A stretch of DNA of 64,000 nt from an uncultured Lachnospiraceae bacterium (GCA_947629525.1 CANREB010000006.1:29217-93216), one strand, 5' to 3'. Positions 45,714 to 55,960 are shown, counted from the stretch's first letter. Notes: a model not told the origin generated them from the letters alone. Translations and numbers: made by a program.

Positions 45714-47579
45714 ATGTCTGAGGAAAAAGAATTTGATGTTAAAGAAGAACTGGCGAAGCTTCCAAAAAAACCGGGCGTATATATAATGCATGACGCGGAC
45801 GACAGCATTTTATATGTAGGCAAGGCAAAAAATCTGTATAACCGGGTGCGTTCTTATTTTAAGGAAAATATCGGACGCGGTCCCCAGATAGACAAGATGG
45901 TATCCCTTATTGCGAGATTTGAATATATCGTGACAGATTCAGAGCTTGAGGCGCTTGTACTTGAAAACAATCTCATCAAGGAGTACAGCCCCAAATACAA
46001 TACACTGCTAAAAGACGACAAGACATATCCCTATATCAAGGTGACGCTTGGCGAGGATTATCCGCGTATACTGTTAGTTCGGAAGATGAAAAAGGATAAG
46101 GCGAGATACTTCGGACCGTTTACAAGCGGCGGAGTCAAGGAGACGATAGATTTGATAAACAAGCTTTATCTTATAAGGACATGCAGCCGCAAGCTGCCAA
46201 AAGATTTCGGCAAAGAGCGTCCATGCCTTAACTACCATATCAATCAATGCTGCGCGCCATGTCAGGGCAATATCTCAAAAGAGGATTACGCGCACAGGAT
46301 AGAACTTGCAATAGATTTCCTCAATGGCAAGCATCAGCCGATAGTCAGGGAACTCAAAGAGAAAATGGCGGCAGCCTCGGAGAGCATGAATTTTGAGGAA
46401 GCCATTAAGTACCGTGACCTGCTCGAAAATATAAAGAAGATAAGTGAAACTCAGAAGATGTCGGACAATGTCGGTGAAGACAGGGATATAATAGCGCTGG
46501 CTATAGACGGCAGCGAAACTGTTGTGCAGGTCTTTTTCCTTAGAAACGGCAAACTCATAGGGCGTGAACATTTTTATATGATGCAGGTTGAAGAACCGTC
46601 GGCAGATAAGATACTGACAAGCTTTGTGAAACAGTTTTATGCGGGAACGCCGTTTATTCCGCGCGAGATAATGCTTCAGGAGCCTATCGAGGACATAGAG
46701 CTTGTCGAACAATGGCTTACCGATAAAAAAGGAGCGCGGGTACATATTCTCGTGCCGTTAAAAGGCGCCAAGGAAAAACTTGTGGATCTTGCCGCGAAAA
46801 ACGCCCGTCTCGTACTTAGTCAGGACAGAGAGAGAATACGCCGCGAGGAAGGCAGAACAATAGGTGCGGTCAAAGAGATAGAGGAAATTTTGGGAATAAG
46901 TCCGCTTAACCGGATGGAAGCTTTTGATATATCAAATACAAGCGGCTTTGCTAATGTCGGCTCGATGGTGGTGTACGAAAAGGGAAAGCCTAAACGAAGC
47001 GATTACCGCAAATTCCGAATGAAAACGGTGGCAGGTCCTGACGACTATGCCTGTATGCATGAGGTCCTGACGCGCCGTTTTACCCACGGACTTGATGAAC
47101 GCAGGGAAGTTGACGAGCGTTTTGGAAGTTTTACTCGTTTTCCCGATCTGCTTTTGATGGACGGCGGGCGCGGTCAGGTAAATATTGCGCTTCAGGTGCT
47201 TGATGAGCTTGGCATAGATATTCCCGTATGCGGAATGGTCAAGGACGACAATCACCGCACAAGAGGATTGTATTTTAATAATCGTGAACTTCCCATAGAC
47301 AAAAACAGCGAGGGTTTTAAACTTATCACGCGCATACAGGACGAAGCACACAGATTTGCCATCACTTATCACCGTTCGCTCAGAAGCAAAGCGCAGGTTC
47401 ATTCCATACTTGATGATATAAACGGAGTAGGTCCCAGCCGGCGCAAGGCGCTTATGAAGCACTTTAAGTCAATAGATGAGTTAAAAGCGGCAGATATCGA
47501 TGCACTTTTGCGTGTGGACGGAATTACCGCGCCTGTGGCAAAAGAGATTTATGATTTTTTCCACGGAAACGATGGTTAA
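45714..47579 (+). CDS. uvrC: Excinuclease ABC subunit C
   Basis: Dual-incision nuclease of nucleotide excision repair, 621 aa. N-terminal GIY-YIG nuclease for the 3' cut ([20 protein letters not shown]), a UvrB-interacting UVR helix pair at about 205-240 ([20 protein letters not shown]), an RNase H-like domain for the 5' cut ([10 protein letters not shown] ... [11 protein letters not shown]) and a helix-hairpin-helix tail ([14 protein letters not shown]). AAGGAGAGG precedes the ATG. Confidence 0.96.
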   Translation: MSEEKEFDVKEELAKLPKKPGVYIMHDADDSILYVGKAKNLYNRVRSYFKENIGRGPQIDKMVSLIARFEYIVTDSELEALVLENNLIKEYSPKYNTLLKDDKTYPYIKVTLGEDYPRILLVRKMKKDKARYFGPFTSGGVKETIDLINKLYLIRTCSRKLPKDFGKERPCLNYHINQCCAPCQGNISKEDYAHRIELAIDFLNGKHQPIVRELKEKMAAASESMNFEEAIKYRDLLENIKKISETQKMSDNVGEDRDIIALAIDGSETVVQVFFLRNGKLIGREHFYMMQVEEPSADKILTSFVKQFYAGTPFIPREIMLQEPIEDIELVEQWLTDKKGARVHILVPLKGAKEKLVDLAAKNARLVLSQDRERIRREEGRTIGAVKEIEEILGISPLNRMEAFDISNTSGFANVGSMVVYEKGKPKRSDYRKFRMKTVAGPDDYACMHEVLTRRFTHGLDERREVDERFGSFTRFPDLLLMDGGRGQVNIALQVLDELGIDIPVCGMVKDDNHRTRGLYFNNRELPIDKNSEGFKLITRIQDEAHRFAITYHRSLRSKAQVHSILDDINGVGPSRRKALMKHFKSIDELKAADIDALLRVDGITAPVAKEIYDFFHGNDG

Positions 47580-47610
47580 ATTGACAGTGTAAATCTGTCC
47601 TGAACTGTGC

Positions 47611-47616
47611 TATAAT
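47611..47616 (+). promoter_or_regulatory. Extended -10 promoter before the aminotransferase
   Basis: TGC followed by TATAAT (47611-47616), without a good -35; a short GCGC/GCGC stem followed by TTTTT lies just downstream (about 47627-47645) and could end uvrC transcripts. Confidence 0.5.
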
Positions 47617-47665
47617 ATGAAAAACGGCGCCGAAAAGCGCTTTTTAAACGGAGGTATGATCAGTT

Positions 47666-48850
47666 ATGGTTTCACAGAAATACAAGGATATGCTCAGCGC
47701 AAAGTCAGTTATAAGGGAAATGTCGGCATGGGCGTCAAAGCGCGGCGCGGAGATAGGATATGAGAATGTGTTTGATTACAGTCTCGGTAATCCGTCCGTA
47801 CCCGTGCCTCAGGAGTTTACCGACAAAATGATAGAGCTTCTGCAGACGCGCAGCGTTATGGAACTGCACGGATACAGTCAGTCGCAGGGTATTGTTTCCG
47901 TGCGTGAGAAATTTGCCGAATATCTGAGCAGGACTTATGGCATTAATTATATGGCGGAGCATATATTTATGACAACAGGGGCGGCAGGAGCAATCGCGCA
48001 TGCGGTGCGCGCCGTGACACAGCCGGGTGACGAGGTCATCACATTTGCACCGTATTTTCCCGAGTACAACCATTATGTAAATCAGACGGGTGCGGTTTTA
48101 AAAGTAGTACCTGCCGACACTGAGAATTTCCAGATAAATTTTGACGAATTTGAAAAACTGATAAACCCAAAGACGATGGCGGTTTTGATAAATACGCCGA
48201 ATAACCCTTCAGGTACAGTGTATTCCACGGCGACACTGAAAAAACTCGCGGCACTTCTTGAGAAAAAGCAGAAAGAGTACGGTCATGATATTTTCCTTAT
48301 ATCCGATGAACCTTATCGTGATATCGTGTACGCGGGAGTGGATGCGCCGTATGTATCAAAATTTTATGACAATTCACTGTCGTGTTATTCATACGCGAAG
48401 TCTCTCTCGATACCGGGTGAAAGGCTTGGCTACATAGCCGCAAATCCAAAATGTACGGATTCCGAGCTTATATCTGTTATGTGTTCCCAAATTTCAAGAG
48501 GCATAGGGCACAACTGCCCGCCTTCAATTATACAGATTGCCGTGTCGGAGGTACTCGGAGTGACGGCTGATTTGTCCGTATATGAGAAGAATATGAACAT
48601 CCTGTATGACGAACTGGTGCAACTTGGATTTGAGTGCGTGAAGCCGGGCGGCACATTCTACATTTTCCCCAAGGCGCTTGAGGAGGATGCTGTCGCGTTC
48701 TGCCAAAAGGCACTCAAATACGACCTTGTGCTTGTGCCCGGAGATTCGTTCGGATGCCCCGGATATTTCAGAATGGCATACTGCATAGAAACGGAAAAGG
48801 TGGAGCGTTCGCTCACGGCATTGAGAAAATTTGTGAAAAACGAATATTAA
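47666..48850 (+). CDS. PLP-dependent aminotransferase, class I/II (aspartate aminotransferase-like)
   Basis: 394-aa fold-type I aminotransferase. The PLP lysine is in SYAKSLSIPGERLGY; NTPNNPSGTVY, SDEPYRDIVY and the C-terminal F-R-M-A-Y arginine block bind cofactor and substrate carboxylate. The family holds aspartate, aromatic and alanine aminotransferases and the substrate cannot be fixed. GGAGG lies before the ATG. The patatin and uppP genes follow closely, probably in one transcript. Confidence 0.9.
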   Translation: MVSQKYKDMLSAKSVIREMSAWASKRGAEIGYENVFDYSLGNPSVPVPQEFTDKMIELLQTRSVMELHGYSQSQGIVSVREKFAEYLSRTYGINYMAEHIFMTTGAAGAIAHAVRAVTQPGDEVITFAPYFPEYNHYVNQTGAVLKVVPADTENFQINFDEFEKLINPKTMAVLINTPNNPSGTVYSTATLKKLAALLEKKQKEYGHDIFLISDEPYRDIVYAGVDAPYVSKFYDNSLSCYSYAKSLSIPGERLGYIAANPKCTDSELISVMCSQISRGIGHNCPPSIIQIAVSEVLGVTADLSVYEKNMNILYDELVQLGFECVKPGGTFYIFPKALEEDAVAFCQKALKYDLVLVPGDSFGCPGYFRMAYCIETEKVERSLTALRKFVKNEY

Positions 48851-48870
48851 GGAAAGAGGGACTGAAAATA

Positions 48871-49725
48871 ATGATCGATGCAGGACTTGTCTTGGAAGGC
48901 GGAGGTATGAAAGGCATCTACACGGCGGGAGTACTTGAATTTTTTATGGAAAAGGATTTGTACTTTAAAAACTGCTACGGAGTGTCCGCCGGGGCGTGCC
49001 ATATGTGCAGTTATATTTCAAAGCAGAAAAAACGCGCGTACAGGGTGGCGCTTGACTACCTCGACGACCCAAATTATTGCAGTGCGAAAAGCCTTTTGAC
49101 TACAGGCGATTTATTTAACGTGAAGATGTGCTATGACACGATACCGAATAAGCTTGACCCGTATGATTACAAGGCGGCGTCAAAGTATGAAGGAAACGCT
49201 TATGCCGTCGTTACAAACATAAGGACGGGCAAGCCTGAATATATGCTTCTGCGCGAACTGCACAAAGATATCATAGCTGTGCGCGCTTCGTCGTCGCTTC
49301 CTCTTGTGGCTAGGAACGTGAAAATAGGCGGAGAATACTATCTTGACGGCGGCATATCGGATGCAGTGCCTGTAAAAAAAGCTGTAGATGACGGAAATGC
49401 AAAAAATGTGGTGGTACTCACCAAAGAAGTCGGATATGTCCGAAAACCTGCCCCCAAGTCAAACCTTAACCTTATCAGGCTTAAGTACAGCAAATATCCC
49501 AAGGTTTATGAGCTTATGGCTGACCGTCATACGCGGTATAACGACACGCTGAGCTTTTTGGAGGAGGAAAAGGCGGCAGGAAGGGCGTTTGTGATACGAC
49601 CGAAGAAGCCAAATGACATAGGAAGGATCGAGAAGGACAGAAAGAAGCTGGAGTGGCTTTATGAGATCGGTTATAATGACGCAAAAGAGAGCTATGATGA
49701 ATTGATGCGGTTTCTTGGACAATAA
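48871..49725 (+). CDS. Patatin-like phospholipase
   Basis: 284-aa serine lipid acyl hydrolase of the bacterial YjjU-like group. Oxyanion hole GGGMKG (10-15), nucleophile elbow GVSAGA, and catalytic Asp in LDGGISD form the Ser-Asp dyad. No signal peptide, so cytoplasmic. The start at 48871 lies 20 bases after the aminotransferase stop with AAAGAGGG upstream. The natural lipid substrate is unknown. Confidence 0.9.
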   Translation: MIDAGLVLEGGGMKGIYTAGVLEFFMEKDLYFKNCYGVSAGACHMCSYISKQKKRAYRVALDYLDDPNYCSAKSLLTTGDLFNVKMCYDTIPNKLDPYDYKAASKYEGNAYAVVTNIRTGKPEYMLLRELHKDIIAVRASSSLPLVARNVKIGGEYYLDGGISDAVPVKKAVDDGNAKNVVVLTKEVGYVRKPAPKSNLNLIRLKYSKYPKVYELMADRHTRYNDTLSFLEEEKAAGRAFVIRPKKPNDIGRIEKDRKKLEWLYEIGYNDAKESYDELMRFLGQ

Positions 49726-49747
49726 TATTTTGAAAGGATATTGGCTG

Positions 49748-50584
49748 ATGTTAGAGATATTAAAAGCAGTGCTTTTCGGCATTGTAGAGGGTATTACCGA
49801 ATGGCTGCCTGTTAGCAGTACGGGACATATGATAATTTTGGATGAATTTATACAGCTTGACTGTACGCCGGAATTTCTTGAAATGTTTTTGGTGGTGATA
49901 CAGCTTGGCGCGATAATGGCAGTCGTCATTTTATTTTGGAACAAAATCTTTCCGTTCCAATTTAAAGATAAAACAAAACCTGTAGTAGAGCAGGATAAGA
50001 TAATGCTGTGGCTTAAGATCATAGTCGCCTGCGTACCTGCGGCTGTGGTGGGGCTGTTATTTGACGATATTTTTGAGGAGCTGTTTTACCATGCCATTCC
50101 TGTTGCTATTGCCCTAATTGTGTTCGGCATCGCGTTTATCGTAGTGGAGCGTATGAACAAGGGTAAACGCGCAAAAATCAGAAAGCTTGCGGATATCAGT
50201 TTTCAGACTGCGCTCATAATCGGCGTTTTTCAGCTTATAGCCGCGATTTTCCCGGGGACATCAAGATCCGGCGCTACGATCGTTGGCGCGCTGTTAGTCG
50301 GTGTATCGCGTAAGGTGGCGGCGGAGTTTACATTTTTCCTCGCCATTCCCGTAATGTTCGGCGCGAGTCTTTTGAAGCTTGTGAAGTTCGGATTTTCGTT
50401 TACGCCCGATGAGTTGGTGATACTTATCGTAGGAATGGTAGTGTCGTTTATGGTGTCGCTGTTTGTAATCAAGTTCCTTATGGACTATATAAAAAAGCAC
50501 GATTTTCAGATATTCGGGTGGTACAGGATAGCACTCGGGTTAGTGGTTATCGCGCTGGGAGTGACCGGGGTCATTGGGGTGTAG
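49748..50584 (+). CDS. uppP: Undecaprenyl-diphosphate phosphatase
   Basis: Membrane phosphatase (BacA/UppP) that recycles the lipid carrier for peptidoglycan; loss or excess alters bacitracin resistance. 278 aa with about seven to eight helices. Both catalytic repeats are visible: GIVEGITEWLPVSSTGHM (10-27) and FPGTSRSGATI. AAAGGA lies ten bases before the ATG. A terminator hairpin follows. Confidence 0.95.
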   Translation: MLEILKAVLFGIVEGITEWLPVSSTGHMIILDEFIQLDCTPEFLEMFLVVIQLGAIMAVVILFWNKIFPFQFKDKTKPVVEQDKIMLWLKIIVACVPAAVVGLLFDDIFEELFYHAIPVAIALIVFGIAFIVVERMNKGKRAKIRKLADISFQTALIIGVFQLIAAIFPGTSRSGATIVGALLVGVSRKVAAEFTFFLAIPVMFGASLLKLVKFGFSFTPDELVILIVGMVVSFMVSLFVIKFLMDYIKKHDFQIFGWYRIALGLVVIALGVTGVIGV

Positions 50585-50612
50585 GCTTATTACATTAATG
50601 GAAAGTATAAAG

Positions 50613-50647
50613 GGCTGTGGGATTTTTGAAAGTTTCATAGCCATTTT
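50613..50647 (+). terminator. Terminator after uppP
   Basis: GGCTGTGGGA (50613-50622) pairs with TTTCATAGCC (50633-50642), ten pairs including G-U, followed by ATTTT. Confidence 0.6.
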
Positions 50648-50668
50648 AGTGTATAGAGGATGATTTTT

Positions 50669-51388
50669 ATGAAAATTCCAAAAATGATAATATTTGATTA
50701 TGGTCAGACATTGATTGCGGAACAGAAATTTGACGGGGTAAAAGGGACGAAGGCTGTTTTACAGTATGCCGTAAAAAATAAATACAATCTGTCCGCAGAG
50801 CAGGTGCAGGCTAAGGCAAATGCTATTAATCAGGAGCTTGGAAGATTTGATCCCGAAAAAAGGCATCTGTTTCAAATAGAGATACCTAACACAATGTTCA
50901 CGCCTTACATTTATGAATCTCAAGGGATTGAAATTGCATTGAGCAATTCTGAAATTGATACCGTATTCTGGGATGCCGCCTCTTCGGGAGCGCCGACAGA
51001 GGGGATAGAAGATTTTTTGGAATATTTAAAGGACAAGAATATCCGCACAGGCGTAATCAGCAATATTGCTTATGCACCGTCTGTAGTTGCGGAGCGCATC
51101 AATCGACTGCTTCCGTCGAATGCTTTTGAATTTATTATTACATCGAGCAATTATATGTTCCGCAAGCCAAATAAAAGAATATTTGAGCTGGCATTGGAAA
51201 AAGCCGGACTGCAGCCGGATGAAGTCTGGTATATCGGAGATCAGTACGAATGTGATGTAAAAGGTTCATTAAATGCCGGACTTTTCCCGGTTTGGTATGT
51301 TGGGGCGGCTGAGCTGCCATATACGGAAGACAAAAGCATTCTGACAGCAAAAAGCTGGAGTGAAATACAGCGGTATATGGAGATGTAG
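50669..51388 (+). CDS. HAD-superfamily hydrolase
   Basis: 239-aa haloacid-dehalogenase-like protein. Motif I is IFDYGQTL (nucleophile Asp; the usual second Asp is Gly, as in several HAD branches), motif II Ser/Thr lies in GVISN, motif III Lys in FRKPNKRIFE and motif IV in WYIGDQYECDV. A helical cap lies between motifs I and II. Probably a small-molecule phosphatase. GAGGA is eight bases upstream; an ATG three codons earlier overlaps it and is rejected. It runs four bases from the next gene. Confidence 0.88.
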   Translation: MKIPKMIIFDYGQTLIAEQKFDGVKGTKAVLQYAVKNKYNLSAEQVQAKANAINQELGRFDPEKRHLFQIEIPNTMFTPYIYESQGIEIALSNSEIDTVFWDAASSGAPTEGIEDFLEYLKDKNIRTGVISNIAYAPSVVAERINRLLPSNAFEFIITSSNYMFRKPNKRIFELALEKAGLQPDEVWYIGDQYECDVKGSLNAGLFPVWYVGAAELPYTEDKSILTAKSWSEIQRYMEM

Positions 51389-51391
51389 CAT

Positions 51392-52102
51392 ATGTATAGA
51401 ACAGAAAATTTCAATTTTTATTCTGAAATGCAGAATTTAAACAGGGCGGCTATCAGGTATATTGTGGGAATTATTAAAGCAGGAATGAAACTGCAGGATG
51501 TAAAAGCATTATGTGAAGACTATTTGCTGAAAAACGGTGCAGATTCGTTCTGGTATTGGGATGTGGGCGCTTTTGTTTTTGCGGGAGACGAGACTGCGGT
51601 TTCCGTATCAGGCAGGGACTACAGGGTGTCGGATAGAGCCATAGAGGAAAATGATATTATCACGATTGATTTGAGCCCACAAAAGGATAATATTTGGGGA
51701 GATTATGCGAGAACGCTTGTTATTGAAAATGGCATAGTATGTGATGAAGCTGACAGAATTAAAAAATCCGAGTGGAGAAACGGGCTTCAAATGGAAGAAT
51801 ACCTGCATAAAAAATTAATCGATATAGCAGCGCCCGACATGACATTTGAAGAATTATACTATTATATAAATGATTTGATTGTGAAAAAAGGATTTCTCAA
51901 CTTGGATTTCCTCGGCAACCTTGGACATTCCATTGTAAAAAACAAAAATGACAGAGTTTATATCGAAAAGGGAAATAATAAAAAATTGTCAGATGTCGGA
52001 TTGTTTACCTTTGAGCCGCATATCAGTGTTCCTGATTCTAAATATGGTTATAAGAGAGAGGATATTTATTATTTTGGTGATGGCAGGCTAGTAATGTTAT
52101 GA
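51392..52102 (+). CDS. M24-family (pita-bread fold) peptidase-like protein
   Basis: 236 aa, related to methionine aminopeptidase and Xaa-Pro peptidase catalytic domains. The five metal ligands appear present: Asp in TIDLSPQ, Asp in WGDYARTL, His in LGHSI, Glu in TFEPHI and Glu in REDIYYF. It lacks the N-terminal domain of full Xaa-Pro peptidases and is shorter than them. It may act on short peptides or a non-peptide substrate. It follows the HAD gene by three bases, likely in one unit. Confidence 0.82.
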   Translation: MYRTENFNFYSEMQNLNRAAIRYIVGIIKAGMKLQDVKALCEDYLLKNGADSFWYWDVGAFVFAGDETAVSVSGRDYRVSDRAIEENDIITIDLSPQKDNIWGDYARTLVIENGIVCDEADRIKKSEWRNGLQMEEYLHKKLIDIAAPDMTFEELYYYINDLIVKKGFLNLDFLGNLGHSIVKNKNDRVYIEKGNNKKLSDVGLFTFEPHISVPDSKYGYKREDIYYFGDGRLVML

Positions 52103-52219
52103 GGTGGAGTTTCACAATTTTTTGATAAATGGTAAAGGAGCACAGGATGACGGTCAATCGCATCATAATGGGAGAGCAAATAAGGTTGGAAATAAAGTTG
52201 GGGAAAAGAGGGATATCGA

Positions 52220-52807
52220 ATGGAATATCGTAAAATCGAAATTACAGCACTACCGAAAGAAAAGTGGAAAGGTGTTCATATACCGATGGTGACAAGAAGT
52301 GACAGTTACTATGATTTGGAAATGAGCCCGTTGGACAGAGACGGGTGTACGGTCTCTTTGGTCAGAAGACCGGCGGAAAGGGAGATAGTCCATACACCGG
52401 AGGAATATGATTTTCCTGATTCCTTATATCAGGACCATTGGGAAAAAGCCGAAGCCTACGGTGTTATAGGTTCGGACGGCAATTTGCTATCATGCATTGA
52501 AGTCTGTCCCGAAGAATGGTCAAACAGGCTTATGGTCACGGAACTATGGGTATCTGATGCACTTCGCCATCAGGGAATCGGCAAGCGGCTGATGGATAAA
52601 GCAAAAGAGATAGCGTTTTGCCAGAACAGGCGCGCCATCATTTTGGAAACGCAGTCATGCAATACGAATGCCATCGGTTTTTATCTTCACGAGGGTTTTG
52701 AACTGATAGGCTTTGATACATGCTGCTACACAAACAATGATATTGAAAGACGGGAGATACGGCTTAACCTTGGATATTTTTTCAACAGGGATGCGCGGAG
52801 ATTTTAA
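52220..52807 (+). CDS. GNAT-family N-acetyltransferase
   Basis: 195-aa acetyltransferase; the acetyl-CoA pyrophosphate loop is RHQGIGKRLMDKA and the following helix and strand (AIILETQSCNTNAIGFYLHEGF) are typical of the fold. The N-terminal ~70 residues are less usual. GAGGG lies before the ATG. The 117 bases upstream hold no convincing gene. The acceptor is unknown. Confidence 0.85.
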   Translation: MEYRKIEITALPKEKWKGVHIPMVTRSDSYYDLEMSPLDRDGCTVSLVRRPAEREIVHTPEEYDFPDSLYQDHWEKAEAYGVIGSDGNLLSCIEVCPEEWSNRLMVTELWVSDALRHQGIGKRLMDKAKEIAFCQNRRAIILETQSCNTNAIGFYLHEGFELIGFDTCCYTNNDIERREIRLNLGYFFNRDARRF

Positions 52808-53615
52808 TTTGTTTTGTACGGTAAAATCGGCGGGAGTACATAATTATGAGTAATGCGAATTTTGATATAAATGCCATACGCAATATTATTTTGGGAAGTC
52901 AGCATTTGCTGCCCCCAATTCCACGATACATTTGAACCAATATATCATGCTTTGGAACAGAAAGAAGGATTTCAAAGCAGAACAATTAGATATTGCGGCA
53001 TACAAGGAATTTAAAGTCGTGAAAACATGGACTTTTAAACGCAATATTCCCTGTACAGACATGCGACCAAGGGAATCGTAAAATGGGGAGAGTCTGACGA
53101 AAGCTAGTTTAAAATTGGTCGTAAATATTATTACATCCATTCTTTCAAAATGCATCTTCTGAGCGGAAAAGCGTCGGATTTTAATGGACATAAAGGCATT
53201 GAACTCGTAATACGGGATTTAGCTGCTTTTCATAATGCTAGAGAAATTGTTGAAAATTATAGGTCAGGGCATTGAGGCGGCTCCATGAAAGTGATAAGCT
53301 ATAATTTGTATTTATTAATAAACGCATAGAACCATTTTCCGAAATGATTGTTTCAATATTCGGAGGAAGTTTGTGTTTGCGGAAGTGATTATTTAAGCAG
53401 AAGGAAATATCAATAATATAGTTTATTGTAGATCAGAATTGGGAGTATGATAGGAAATGAAAAAGTGATGAACCACTATTGGGCATTAATTAAGTCAGGG
53501 AAGATACTTGAGCATGGATTATCGGAATTGCTTTGTAATTTATGTGTATCGAATTTGTAAACAGAGAAACCAAACTGAGAATGTATTTTAATCGAAAGGC
53601 AAAGAGTGTGAAAAA
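52808..53615 (+). other. Decayed, gene-poor stretch
   Basis: About 800 bases without an intact gene. Short open pieces can be read: 29 codons from ATG 52846 ending at 52935, a 30-residue piece beginning HDTFEPIYHALEQ in another frame just after, about 40 codons from 53151 (begins MHLLSGKASDFNGHKG), and 30 codons from 53476. The frame switching suggests remnants of one or more genes, but none is recognised. It marks the start of the AT-rich accessory region. Confidence 0.45.
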
Positions 53616-54119
53616 ATGGAAATTTCTTATGATTCTTATATTTGCAAAGATGACAACGGAAATATACTTATTTCCATAGAGAGCACAGATGAGGCTCTGC
53701 TGTCTGAAAATCCATTGCTGACGCATTGCCTTGCTGTCGTTAAAATTGGAAACGACTATCTTTTAGGGTGGAACAAATGGCGTAACAAATATGAGATTTT
53801 CGGCGGGTGTATCGAAAACGGAGAGTCTGCAAGAGAGTGTATCTTAAGAGAATGCTACGAAGAATTAGGCGTCAAAGATGCCGGCGCGGTTTTTATCGGA
53901 GCAATGAAAATTTTACTGCAGCCTGATTATTTTTCAACAAAAGAAAGGCTCGAATATGGAGGACTGTATGGAATCTCTTTGCCTGACGTAAGCATTGAAG
54001 ATATGTACAGGCAAGTCAAAGATAAGGATGAAATAGCAAAGCTTGCTTTATACAGCCAAATCAGAAACAGAGAGCCCATCGCGCTTATTGATGAAAAATT
54101 ATTGAGTTATTTCAAATAA
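53616..54119 (+). CDS. Nudix hydrolase
   Basis: 167-aa protein with a complete Nudix box, G-x5-E-x7-R-E-U-x-E-E-x-G-U, seen as GCIENGESARECILRECYEE followed by LGV. It would hydrolyse a nucleoside diphosphate linked to another moiety. The N-terminal ~35 residues are an extra strand region. There is no strong ribosome site (AAAGAG at about 10 bases). Alone between decayed sequence and the darTG promoter. Confidence 0.88.
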   Translation: MEISYDSYICKDDNGNILISIESTDEALLSENPLLTHCLAVVKIGNDYLLGWNKWRNKYEIFGGCIENGESARECILRECYEELGVKDAGAVFIGAMKILLQPDYFSTKERLEYGGLYGISLPDVSIEDMYRQVKDKDEIAKLALYSQIRNREPIALIDEKLLSYFK

Positions 54120-54212
54120 GTTTGCCTTTTATTTATTGATTGATTATCGCTTCCACATCCATAATTTCAAGCACGTAAATAAGAATTTAAGTTCGACGAA
54201 TAGGGGAAGTTG

Positions 54213-54221
54213 TGTTATAAT
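54213..54221 (+). promoter_or_regulatory. Extended -10 promoter of darTG
   Basis: TGT followed by TATAAT (54216-54221); a weak TTCGAC -35 lies 18 bases upstream. The toxin TTG codon is 24 bases further on. Confidence 0.5.
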
Positions 54222-54244
54222 ACGTTTATATTGGAGATGACGAG

Positions 54245-54853
54245 TTGAACCCATCAGAAATATTTACTAATATTACTAAACAAACCGGATTATACAATAT
54301 TCAAGCAATCGAAAATATTCCTTCAATAATGCAAAGGGGATTATTATCAAATGAAAAAGCCGCACGCATTGCACACACATCAATTGCGATGAATGAAGTC
54401 CAAGAGCGAAGGGATAAAATCAGGGTTCCCAATGGATTGAAATTACATCAATATGTGAATGTTTATTTTGATCCTCATAATCCAATGCTATCGGCTAGAA
54501 GAGATCAAAATAATGATATATGTATTCTAAAGATTGACTGTGGTATTTTGGATATGCCGGATGTTGTGGTATCAGATCGTAATGCATCCAGCGACTATGC
54601 CGGTTTTTATTCTCCCAAAACCGGAATGGAAGAAATTGATTTTAATTTGGTTTATGCGCGATATTGGACTGATGAAGACTATTATGTGCAAATGGAGAAG
54701 AAATCTATAAAATGTGCAGAAGTGCTTGTGCCATATGTGATTCTATATGAATATATTATTTGTGCAGCGGTAATCGATAAAAATGCAGCACATAAATTAG
54801 AAGACGTAGGCTTCGATAAAAAAATCGAAATTGTGCCAAGGGTCTTTTTTTAG
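54245..54853 (+). CDS. darT: DarT-family DNA ADP-ribosyltransferase toxin
   Basis: 202-aa DUF4433/DarT protein. Known DarT enzymes use NAD+ to ADP-ribosylate a base in single-stranded DNA, blocking replication, including that of phages. Visible: N-terminal LYNIQAIENIPSIMQRGLLS, the LHQYVNVYFDPHNPML block, SSDYAGFY, and the C-terminal CAEVLVP in which E159 is the likely catalytic Glu. The start is TTG with GGAG upstream; a weak start suits a toxin. It is followed 12 bases later by its antitoxin. Target motif and whether DarT1 or DarT2 cannot be read off. Confidence 0.88.
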   Translation: MNPSEIFTNITKQTGLYNIQAIENIPSIMQRGLLSNEKAARIAHTSIAMNEVQERRDKIRVPNGLKLHQYVNVYFDPHNPMLSARRDQNNDICILKIDCGILDMPDVVVSDRNASSDYAGFYSPKTGMEEIDFNLVYARYWTDEDYYVQMEKKSIKCAEVLVPYVILYEYIICAAVIDKNAAHKLEDVGFDKKIEIVPRVFF

Positions 54854-54865
54854 GGAGTTGAAGAA

Positions 54866-55960
54866 ATGATAGTGAAGATTGGAAACATGTTTGAAAGTAA
54901 GTGTTCTACTATTGTCAATACGGTGAACTGTGTTGGCGTAATGGGAAAGGGCATTGCATTGGAGTTTAAGAAACGTTACCCTGCCATGTATAATGATTAT
55001 GTTGAAAAGTGTAATGCCGGACAGATAAAGCCGGGAACTCCTTTTGTTTATCAAAATTTGGATGGAAAAAAGATTTTGAATTTTCCAACGAAAGATCATT
55101 GGCGTTCGCCCTCCAGATTATCTTATGTTATTGATGGATTAGATTGGTTTATTGAAAATTATGAAAGTTATGGGATAAACAGTATTGCGTTTCCACCGCT
55201 GGGGTGTGGAAATGGCGGATTGACTTGGAATATCGTTGGACCAATTATGTATAGCAAGCTCTGCAATCTCCCTATTAATATTGAAATTTATGCACCGTTT
55301 GGCACATCTGCTAAGGAAATGTCACTAGATTTTTTGAAGGCTAATCTGAATGAAGATGAGGTAGTTGGCAAAAAGCAGTTACAAGTAAATCCTAAATGGT
55401 ATTTGATACTCCAAGTAGTGAGAGAACTGAATAATCGGGAATATGTTTTAACGGTCGGGAGAACCATATTTCAAAAGATATGCTATGTGTTGACACGAAA
55501 TGGCGTTGATACCGGTTTTGTTTTTTCTAAGGGGGAGTTTGGACCATATTCAGTGCAAGTAAAAGATGCTATTACTATATTGGCGAATGCGAATCTGATT
55601 ATTGAGAAGCAGTTGGGAAGAATGATTTCCATTAATGTATCGGATGATGTAGATATTGAAAAAAAGCAGTTTAGCAATGATGAGTGGACAGCAGTACAAA
55701 AGACGGTTGATTTATTTGGAAGAATAAAAAGGACAGAGCAGGCTGAAATGATAGCCACAGTACTTTATTCTTATGATGAAATACAGAAAAAACAGGAAAA
55801 CATATCTGATAAAGATATATATGATTTTATACTTGATTGGAAGCCGCATTGGCGGGAGGATAAAGAATATGAGGTTTGCAATACTATTCACAACCTTGCA
55901 ATGTTATCCTTGATGCATATTGCACATAGTAAACAGTTGCCTGATACAGTAATTATTTAG
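54866..55960 (+). CDS. darG: DarG macro-domain antitoxin with C-terminal partner domain
   Basis: 364 aa. The N-terminal macrodomain (1-155) has NTVNCVGVMGKGIALEFKKR, FPTKDHWR and FPPLGCGNGGL, typical of DarG enzymes that strip ADP-ribose from DNA. The rest (about 175-364) is a helical domain with a winged-helix-like GEFGPYSVQVKDA segment, which in DarG-type antitoxins binds and blocks the toxin directly. AGGGAG precedes the ATG. Both genes are more AT-rich than the core, suggesting transfer. Confidence 0.9.
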   Translation: MIVKIGNMFESKCSTIVNTVNCVGVMGKGIALEFKKRYPAMYNDYVEKCNAGQIKPGTPFVYQNLDGKKILNFPTKDHWRSPSRLSYVIDGLDWFIENYESYGINSIAFPPLGCGNGGLTWNIVGPIMYSKLCNLPINIEIYAPFGTSAKEMSLDFLKANLNEDEVVGKKQLQVNPKWYLILQVVRELNNREYVLTVGRTIFQKICYVLTRNGVDTGFVFSKGEFGPYSVQVKDAITILANANLIIEKQLGRMISINVSDDVDIEKKQFSNDEWTAVQKTVDLFGRIKRTEQAEMIATVLYSYDEIQKKQENISDKDIYDFILDWKPHWREDKEYEVCNTIHNLAMLSLMHIAHSKQLPDTVII

